Positions 31,166 through 36,534 of a stretch of 36,534 nucleotides of DNA are shown piece after piece; the first letter of the stretch is position 1, and every line of letters begins with the position of its first letter. This stretch comes from Stenotrophomonas acidaminiphila (GTDB lineage: Bacteria > Pseudomonadota > Gammaproteobacteria > Xanthomonadales > Xanthomonadaceae): assembly GCF_001431595.1 (NCBI RefSeq), contig NZ_LDJO01000068.1, positions 1 to 36,534 of the forward strand, given 5' to 3'. Made by a program: the position numbers and the translations under genes. Below the pieces are notes generated by a model. The model had not been told where the DNA came from. It made no database searches and saw nothing but the letters and a program-made list of their open reading frames with translations.

Positions 31166-32287
31166 ATGACCGAGTTCATCCCCGTAGGCAGCCGTTTCCA
31201 CGCACTGGCCTCGCCATTCCCGATGAAGCGTGGCGGCCAGCTGCATGGCGCGCGCATCGCCTACGAAACCTGGGGCACGCTGGCCGCCGATGCCGGCAAT
31301 GCCATCCTGATCGTCACCGGGCTGTCGCCCGACGCCCACGCCGCCAGCCATCCCGGCAACCCCGCGCCCGGCTGGTGGGAGCCGATGCTCGGCCCCGGCA
31401 AGCCGATCGATACCGACCGCTGGTTCGTGGTCTGCGTCAACTCGCTGGGCAGCTGCAAGGGCTCCACCGGCCCGGCCTCGCTGGATCCGGCCACCGGCAG
31501 GCCGTACCGGCTGTCGTTCCCCGAACTGTCGGTGGAGGACATCGCCAACGCGGCCGCCGGGGTGGTGCGCGCACTCGGCATTCAGCAGCTGGCGTGCCTG
31601 ATCGGCAACTCGATGGGCGGCATGACCGCGCTGGCCCTGTTGCTGCAGCACCCGGGCATCGCCCGCACCCACATCAACATTTCCGGCAGCGCGCAGGCCC
31701 TGCCCTTCTCCATCGCCATCCGCTCGCTGCAGCGCGAGGCCATCCGCCTCGACCCGGCCTGGAATGGCGGCGACTACGACGACGCCCACTACCCGGAATC
31801 GGGCATGCGCATGGCGCGCAAGCTGGGTGTCATCACCTATCGTTCGGCACTGGAGTGGGACGGCCGTTTCGGCCGCGTGCGGCTGGATTCCGAGCAGGGC
31901 GACGACGATCCTTTCGGCCTCGAGTTCCAGGTGGAAAGCTACCTGGAAGGCCACGCACGCCGCTTCGTGCGCCGCTTCGACCCCAACTGCTACCTGTACC
32001 TGGGCCGTGCGATGGACTGGTTCGACCTGGCCGAGTACGGCGACGGCGACGTCATGGCCGGGCTGGCGAAGATCCACGTGCCACGGGTGCTGGCCATCGG
32101 CGCCAACACCGACATCCTGTTCCCGGTCGAACAGCAGCAGCAGATCGCCGACGGCCTGCGCGCGGGCGGTGCCGACGCACAGTTCATCGGCATGGACTCG
32201 CCGCAGGGCCATGACGCCTTCCTGGTGGATTACGACCGTTTCGGCCCGGCGGTAGGCGGCTTCCTCGATACGCTCCCCGGCCTTTGA
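31166..32287 (+). CDS. metXS: MetX-family O-acyltransferase, probable serine O-succinyltransferase
   Basis: This cytosolic alpha/beta-hydrolase-fold acyltransferase has 373 residues. The catalytic triad is visible: Ser149 (GNSMGGMTAL), Asp316 (GANTDILFP) and His349 (SPQGHDAFLVDYDRFGP). Other family marks are the substrate-pocket block CVNSLGSCKGSTGPAS (90-105) and LQREAIRLDPAWNGGDYDDA. MetX proteins are usually homoserine acetyl- or succinyltransferases, but those of xanthomonads that I recall are reported as serine O-succinyltransferases (also called CysX), feeding cysteine synthesis. The overall sequence resembles these, and MTEFIPVGSRFHALASPF matches their N-terminus. Activity on serine and not homoserine is inferred from that likeness. 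The ATG at 31166 follows a -10-like TAGAAT closely. The DNA ligase gene follows after 106 bases. Confidence 0.9.
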   Translation: MTEFIPVGSRFHALASPFPMKRGGQLHGARIAYETWGTLAADAGNAILIVTGLSPDAHAASHPGNPAPGWWEPMLGPGKPIDTDRWFVVCVNSLGSCKGSTGPASLDPATGRPYRLSFPELSVEDIANAAAGVVRALGIQQLACLIGNSMGGMTALALLLQHPGIARTHINISGSAQALPFSIAIRSLQREAIRLDPAWNGGDYDDAHYPESGMRMARKLGVITYRSALEWDGRFGRVRLDSEQGDDDPFGLEFQVESYLEGHARRFVRRFDPNCYLYLGRAMDWFDLAEYGDGDVMAGLAKIHVPRVLAIGANTDILFPVEQQQQIADGLRAGGADAQFIGMDSPQGHDAFLVDYDRFGPAVGGFLDTLPGL

Positions 32288-32393
32288 CCGACGGTGCGGT
32301 GTGGCGTAGGCCCACGCCGCACGCCGCCTGCGCCCGATCCCGGCGCCGAGGCTGCGCCGCCATGCTGTCCCTCCGCCACCGCCTGGAGGGCGC

Positions 32394-33299
32394 ATGCGAC
32401 ACCTGCCGACCGTGCTGCTGTACCTGTTGCTGCTTCCATGGAGCGCTGCCGCGGCCGCGCCTTCGCCGATGCTGGCCAGCCAATGGCGCGACGGGCCGGA
32501 CGTCTCCCGGTATTGGGTGAGCGAGAAGCTCGACGGCGTCCGCGCACGCTGGGACGGGCATGCACTGTGGACCCGCGCCGGCAACCGCGTCGACGCCCCG
32601 GACGGCTTCACCCGCGGCTGGCCGCGGCAGCCCCTGGACGGCGAACTGTGGGCGGGACGCGGCCGCTTCGAACACGCCAGCAGCACCGTGCGCCGCTACC
32701 CGCCCGATGCGGCCGCCTGGCGGAGCCTGCGCCTGATGGTCTTCGACCTGCCCGCACACCCCGGCACCTTCGACCAGCGCCTGGCAGCCCTGCGCGTCCT
32801 GTTCGAGCGCACCGCCTCGCCGACGCTGGAACTGATCCCGCAACAACGCATCGCCGACACCCGCGCACTGCGTCGCCAGCTGGAAGCCACCGTTGCCGCC
32901 GGTGGCGAAGGGCTGATGCTGCACCACCAGGACAACCGCTACATTGCCGGCCGCAGCGCCGGCCTGCTCAAGCTCAAGCCCTGGAGCGATGCCGACGCGC
33001 GGGTGGTCGCGCACCTGCCCGGCAAGGGCCGGTACGCCGGCATGCTGGGTGCATTGCTGGTGGAGCGCGCCGATGGCGTCCGTTTCCGCATCGGCAGCGG
33101 CTTCAAGGACGCGCAGCGCATTGCACCCCCGGCGATCGGCAGCCTGGTCACCTATCGCTACACCGGTTTGACCGCCAACGGCCTGCCACGTTTCGCCCGC
33201 TTCCTGCGCGTGCGCGAGGAAGCGCCGGCGCAAACGGACAAACGCCTCCGGCGCACCCCGGCCCCCTCACCACCAGGCAGCGGCACCCGCTATCGATGA
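32394..33299 (+). CDS. Exported ATP-dependent DNA ligase (LigE-like)
   Basis: This minimal ATP-dependent DNA ligase has 301 residues. A signal peptide (MRHLPTVLLYLLLLPWSAAA, cut near residue 22) implies periplasmic location, a feature of the bacterial Lig E group. Ligase motifs in order are motif I SEKLDGVRARWDG with the AMP-accepting Lys45, Ia-like WTRAGNRVDAPDGF, motif III LRLMVFDLPAHPGTF, motif IV GGEGLMLHHQDN and motif V GLLKLKPWSDADARV. The OB domain follows (GALLVERADGVRFRIGSGFK). The C-terminal 25 residues are a basic Pro/Arg-rich tail. Such ligases seal nicks using ATP and have been linked to competence or biofilm DNA, which is not established here. The ATG at 32394 gives the signal peptide. 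It converges on cydC. Confidence 0.93.
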   Translation: MRHLPTVLLYLLLLPWSAAAAAPSPMLASQWRDGPDVSRYWVSEKLDGVRARWDGHALWTRAGNRVDAPDGFTRGWPRQPLDGELWAGRGRFEHASSTVRRYPPDAAAWRSLRLMVFDLPAHPGTFDQRLAALRVLFERTASPTLELIPQQRIADTRALRRQLEATVAAGGEGLMLHHQDNRYIAGRSAGLLKLKPWSDADARVVAHLPGKGRYAGMLGALLVERADGVRFRIGSGFKDAQRIAPPAIGSLVTYRYTGLTANGLPRFARFLRVREEAPAQTDKRLRRTPAPSPPGSGTRYR

Positions 33300-33422
33300 C
33301 CACGCGCATTACGGCCTGCGGCTGGCGTGCGTCAGGTGCACGCCGGCCGGTTGCCCGGCATCGCCGCGCCCGGCACGGCCCGCACGGGGTGGGAACGCCG
33401 CCTTCGACCGGGGATGCAGCGA

Positions 33423-33446
33423 GGGTGCCGGTCGCGGCCGGCACCC
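33423..33446. terminator. Hairpin between convergent ligase and cydC genes
   Basis: GGGTGCCGG (33423-33431), loop TCGCGG, CCGGCACCC (33438-33446): a perfect 9-bp stem in the 161-base convergent gap. It lies 14 bases after the cydC stop on the minus strand and 124 bases after the ligase stop. There is no clear U run, but the position fits a bidirectional terminator. Nothing else was recognised in the gap. Confidence 0.55.
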
Positions 33447-33460
33447 GGTTCCTGCCGGCC

Positions 33461-35149
33461 TCAGCCCTGCGCCTCGCCACCCACTTCCAGCAGACGCCCC
33501 CGCTGCAACCGGTACTGGCGGTGCACCACCCCGTCGGGCAGGTGGCCGTGGGTGATCATCAGCAGGCTGCGCGGGCCCAGGGCCGCGGCCATGTCGACCA
33601 GCAGCGCCTCGGCGGTATCCACGTCCAGGCCTTCGGTCGGTTCGTCCAGCACCATCAGCGGGGCGTCGCGCAGCAACGCGCGTGCCATCGCCAGGCGGCG
33701 CGCCTGGCCTGCGGACATGGTGGCGCCGTTCTCGCCGACCCAGGCCGACAACCCGCCCTGCCGGCGCGCCCAGTCGCCCAGCCTTACCTGTTCGAGCACC
33801 GCCCACAACCGCGCCTCGTCGGCCTGCGGCTGGCCCAGGCGCAGGTTGTCGGCGATGCTGCCGGCGAACACCGGCGCGCCCTGCGGCAACCAGGCGACAT
33901 GGCGATGCCAATCGTCCTGCGCGACCTCGCGCAGGTCCACCCCGCCCCAGCGCACCGCCCCCACCTGCGGGTCCCACAGCCGCAGCAGCAGGGCCGACAG
34001 CGTGGTCTTGCCGCAGCCGCTGTCACCGCCGATGGCGATGCGCTCGCCGGGCCGTATCTGCAGGTCGATGCCGTCGAGCACGCGCCGGCTCTCCCCGGGC
34101 CAGGCGAACACCACCTGCTCGAACGAAAGCGTGGCCGGCGGCGCCGGCACCGGACGCGGATGCGCCGGGTCGGATACCGAGGGCGGCTGCTCGACGATGG
34201 CCTGCAGGCGCCCGGCCGATATGCGTGCCGACTGCAGCGCCTGCCAGGCCAGCCCGCACCCGGCCGCGACTTCCAGCAACGCCACGGTCAGGAACACCAG
34301 CGCGGCGGCCAGCGGCGCCGTCACCCGGCCGTCCTGGAAGGCGGAAAGCGCCAGCCACAGCATTGCCAGCAGGCCGAGCCCGGCACAGGCCGAGTGCAGC
34401 ACGTTGCCGGCGATCAGGCGGCCGCGGCGGCGGTGGTCGTCGCCGGCGAGCTGGCGTGCCGCGCCGTCGACGCGTGCGCGCCAGGCATCGCGCGCGTCCA
34501 GCGCGGCAAGGTCGGCGGCGCCTTCCAGGCCTTCGTAGGCCAGCGTGCGCAGCCGGGTACGATGCCGCGCGCGCTCGGCTTCGCCCGCGTCGCCGCTGTG
34601 CACCGCCAGCAACGGCACGCCGATGCCGATCAGCAGCGACAGCAGCAGCAACGCCACCGCCGCCGGCCAATGGATGGCGGCGGCCACGGCGATGCTGGCC
34701 ACGGCGATGCCGGCCAGCGCCAGCAGCGGCCCCACCGCGCGCACCAGCAGGCCATCGACCTCGCCGATATCGGACATCAGCCGCGCGAGCAGTTCGCCGG
34801 TACGCGTTCCGCCCAGGCGTGCCGGCGCCAGCGGCAACGCCCGGCGGAAGAACCACACCCGCAGGTCGCGGGCGATGCGCAGGGTCGCGTCATGGCCGAC
34901 CAGCTTCTCGAAGTAGCGCGAAACGATGCGCACGAAGGTCAGGGCGCGGATCCCCGCCGAGGGCGAGAAGAAGTTGAAGGTGGTCCCTGCGCCCAGCGCC
35001 CCGGCCAGCGCGGCGGCGGTCAGGAAGCCGCCGGACAGCCCCAGCAGGCCGACCCCGGCCAGCATCGTCAGCAACAGCAGGACCACCGCCAGCAGCAGCC
35101 GTACGCGATGCCGCGCGAACACCGCGCGCAGGGAATCGTCGCCGCTCAT
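33461..35149 (-). CDS. cydC: Thiol reductant ABC exporter subunit CydC
   Basis: This 562-residue half-transporter, with CydD, exports cysteine and glutathione (and has been linked to haem) to the periplasm. It is needed for cytochrome bd assembly and helps c-type cytochrome maturation. An N-terminal membrane domain of six spans (about 15-300; FSPSAGIRALTFVRIVSRYF is a CydC hallmark) is followed by an ATPase domain: Walker A GGDSGCGKTT (about 373-382), signature MSAGQARRLAMARALLRD and Walker B LMVLDEPTEGLD, then switch His in LLMITHGH. The signature deviates from LSGGQ. The ATG at 35147-35149 overlaps the cydD stop, so the pair is coupled. Confidence 0.94.
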   Translation of the reverse strand: MSGDDSLRAVFARHRVRLLLAVVLLLLTMLAGVGLLGLSGGFLTAAALAGALGAGTTFNFFSPSAGIRALTFVRIVSRYFEKLVGHDATLRIARDLRVWFFRRALPLAPARLGGTRTGELLARLMSDIGEVDGLLVRAVGPLLALAGIAVASIAVAAAIHWPAAVALLLLSLLIGIGVPLLAVHSGDAGEAERARHRTRLRTLAYEGLEGAADLAALDARDAWRARVDGAARQLAGDDHRRRGRLIAGNVLHSACAGLGLLAMLWLALSAFQDGRVTAPLAAALVFLTVALLEVAAGCGLAWQALQSARISAGRLQAIVEQPPSVSDPAHPRPVPAPPATLSFEQVVFAWPGESRRVLDGIDLQIRPGERIAIGGDSGCGKTTLSALLLRLWDPQVGAVRWGGVDLREVAQDDWHRHVAWLPQGAPVFAGSIADNLRLGQPQADEARLWAVLEQVRLGDWARRQGGLSAWVGENGATMSAGQARRLAMARALLRDAPLMVLDEPTEGLDVDTAEALLVDMAAALGPRSLLMITHGHLPDGVVHRQYRLQRGRLLEVGGEAQG

Positions 35150-36534
35150 GCGCGCACCTCCTCATGCAGCCGCACCACGCGATCGGCCCACTGCATCGCC
35201 GGCGCGCTGTGGGTGGCCATCAGCACCGCGCGGCCACGGGTGAAACAGGCCAGCGACTGCAGCAGGTCGGCCTCGGTCCGCGGATCCAGGAAGGCGGTGG
35301 GCTCGTCCAGCAGCAACAGGTCCGGATCGCGCAGCAGCAGCCGCGCCAGCCCGATGCGCCGGGCCTCGCCACCGGACAGGCCGAACCCCCGTTCGCCGAT
35401 CACCGTGTCCAGTCCCTTGGGCAACTGCGCGGCGAAGCGCATCACCTGCGCGGCCTCGGCCACCGCGCGCAGCCGCGCGTCGCTGGCGCCGGGATCGGCC
35501 AGGCGCAGGTTGTCGGCGATGGAACCGTGGAACAGGTATGGACGCTGCCCGGCGTAGCCCACGCGCACGCCGTCGCGCAGCGCGATGCGCCCACCGCGCG
35601 GTGGCAACCAGCCCGCCAGCGCCTCCAGCACGGTGCTCTTGCCGCTGCCACTGGGCCCGACCAGGGCCAGGCGTTGTCCCGCATCGATGTCCAGCGAGAA
35701 ATCCGTCACCACGTCGTGGCCGGCACCGATTGGGCGCAGCACCAGCGCCGCCGCCGCCAGCAGCGGCGCCCGCGCCTGCGCCGGTTCCGGCACGCGCACG
35801 GCGGGCACGGGCACGGTGGCATCCGCCGCCGGGTCGCCGCCGTCGAGCAGGCGCTCGACTTCGGTGGCGGCGGCCAGCGCGTTGGCGCGGTCGTGATAGT
35901 GCGTGGCCAGGCGCCGCAGCGGCGCATAGAACTCCGGCGCCAGCAGCAGGCAGAACACGCCCGCGCCCAGCGTCGGCACCGTGGCATGCAGCGCCAGCAT
36001 GCCCAGGTAGCTCAGGCCCAGGTACAGGGCCACCATCGCCACGCTCACCGAGGCGAAGAACTCGAGCACGGTGGAGGACAGGAAGGCGATGCGCAGCACC
36101 TTCATGGTGCGTACGCGCACGCCCTCCGCGGCGGCGGCGATACCGGCCAGTTCGTCCTCGCCACGCCCGTACAGACGCAACAGGCCCAGGCCCTTGATGC
36201 GGTCTGCGAAATGCCCACCCATGCGCGCCAGTTCCTGCAGCTGCTCGCGACCGGCCGCTTCCGCGCCCAGCCCCACCAGCATCATGAACACCGGCACCAG
36301 CGGCCCGGTGCACAGCAGGATCAGCGCCACCGTCCAGTCGACCCAGGCCACCGCTGCCACGATCAGCAGTGGCACCACCATCACCTCGACACGGACCGGC
36401 TGGAACCCGGCGTAGTAGCCCTCGATGGCGTCGCCATGGGCGAGCAGCAGCTCGCCCAGTTCACCGCTGCGCTGGCGCCGCAGCCACAGCGGTCCGCGCT
36501 CGAACAGGCGCCGGTAGACCTGCTCGCGCAGCGC
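35146..36534 (-). CDS. cydD: Thiol reductant ABC exporter subunit CydD, 5' end missing
   Basis: The frame is open from the window edge (ALREQVYRRLFERGPLWLRR is the first visible stretch) to the TGA at 35146-35148, giving 462 residues; the start lies beyond 36534. CydD pairs with CydC in an inner-membrane exporter of cysteine/glutathione. The visible part has the coupling region RSGELGELLLAHGDAIEGYY, membrane helices (MVVPLLIVAAVAWVDWTVAL and others to about residue 200), then the ATPase domain: Walker A GPSGSGKST, signature LSGGEARRIGLARLLL, Walker B DLLLLDEPTAFLD and switch His in VLMATHSAPAMQW. About 100 to 120 N-terminal residues (the first spans) are missing, judged from the usual length of about 570. 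The signature is intact, unlike that of CydC. Confidence 0.94.
   Translation of the reverse strand, partial: ALREQVYRRLFERGPLWLRRQRSGELGELLLAHGDAIEGYYAGFQPVRVEVMVVPLLIVAAVAWVDWTVALILLCTGPLVPVFMMLVGLGAEAAGREQLQELARMGGHFADRIKGLGLLRLYGRGEDELAGIAAAAEGVRVRTMKVLRIAFLSSTVLEFFASVSVAMVALYLGLSYLGMLALHATVPTLGAGVFCLLLAPEFYAPLRRLATHYHDRANALAAATEVERLLDGGDPAADATVPVPAVRVPEPAQARAPLLAAAALVLRPIGAGHDVVTDFSLDIDAGQRLALVGPSGSGKSTVLEALAGWLPPRGGRIALRDGVRVGYAGQRPYLFHGSIADNLRLADPGASDARLRAVAEAAQVMRFAAQLPKGLDTVIGERGFGLSGGEARRIGLARLLLRDPDLLLLDEPTAFLDPRTEADLLQSLACFTRGRAVLMATHSAPAMQWADRVVRLHEEVRA

Noticed and set aside
1..36534. Insertion sequences, integrases, toxin-antitoxin or phage genes
   Set aside because: Both strands were read and no transposase, integrase, terminal inverted repeat pair or toxin-antitoxin pair was recognised. 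The window looks like ordinary chromosome with one accessory-type carbohydrate locus.

Overview
The window is about 36.5 kb of very GC-rich bacterial DNA, packed with genes that often overlap by ATGA or GTGA. It looks chromosomal and most like a member of the Xanthomonadaceae (Lysobacteraceae: the Xanthomonas, Stenotrophomonas, Lysobacter, Luteimonas group). The reasons are an Oar-type TonB-dependent receptor beside a LacI regulator, a MetX-family enzyme resembling the xanthomonad serine O-succinyltransferase, an azurin, and scpA-scpB-rluB with long low-complexity tails. The genus is not resolved. I see no insertion sequence, prophage, CRISPR array, rRNA or tRNA.

Layout. (1) 1-2569, plus strand: edd (5' end cut by the window) and eda, the two Entner-Doudoroff enzymes. 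(2) 2939-15065, minus strand: a seven-gene carbohydrate-utilization locus that reads lacI-type regulator, TonB-dependent receptor, GH144-like lipoprotein, solute-binding lipoprotein, two sugar ABC permeases, and a large secreted discoidin plus (alpha/alpha)6-barrel-like protein. This is the most interesting part. The GH144-like enzyme points to beta-1,2-glucan (osmoregulated periplasmic glucan type) as the substrate. The large last protein may be the matching exo- or oligosaccharide-processing enzyme and could belong to an undefined family. Each of the three wide gaps inside the locus carries a strong hairpin. A LacI-type operator lies in front of the regulator. Glucose released this way would feed the edd-eda pathway encoded next door in convergent orientation.

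(3) 15222-15790, minus: bolA and yciI. (4) 16139-19498, plus: scpA, scpB and rluB, the last two with striking acidic (ScpB) and Gly/Arg-rich (RluB) tails. (5) 19700-22516, minus: a small secreted protein of unknown function, then an overlapping trio of methionine/glutamine aminotransferase, unknown 114-residue protein and omega-amidase, which fits methionine salvage. (6) 22678-30265, plus: a complete cytochrome c maturation set ccmABCDEFGHI with an azurin gene placed between ccmB and ccmC, followed by a SAM methyltransferase. (7) 31166-33299, plus: MetX-family serine (or homoserine) O-acyltransferase and an exported ATP-dependent DNA ligase. (8) 33461-36534, minus: cydC and cydD (5' end cut by the window), the thiol exporter needed for cytochrome bd and periplasmic redox balance. 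Regions 6 to 8 together favour periplasmic redox, haem and sulphur-amino-acid functions.

All functional calls come from reading the translated sequences and recalling protein families. No database search was run.
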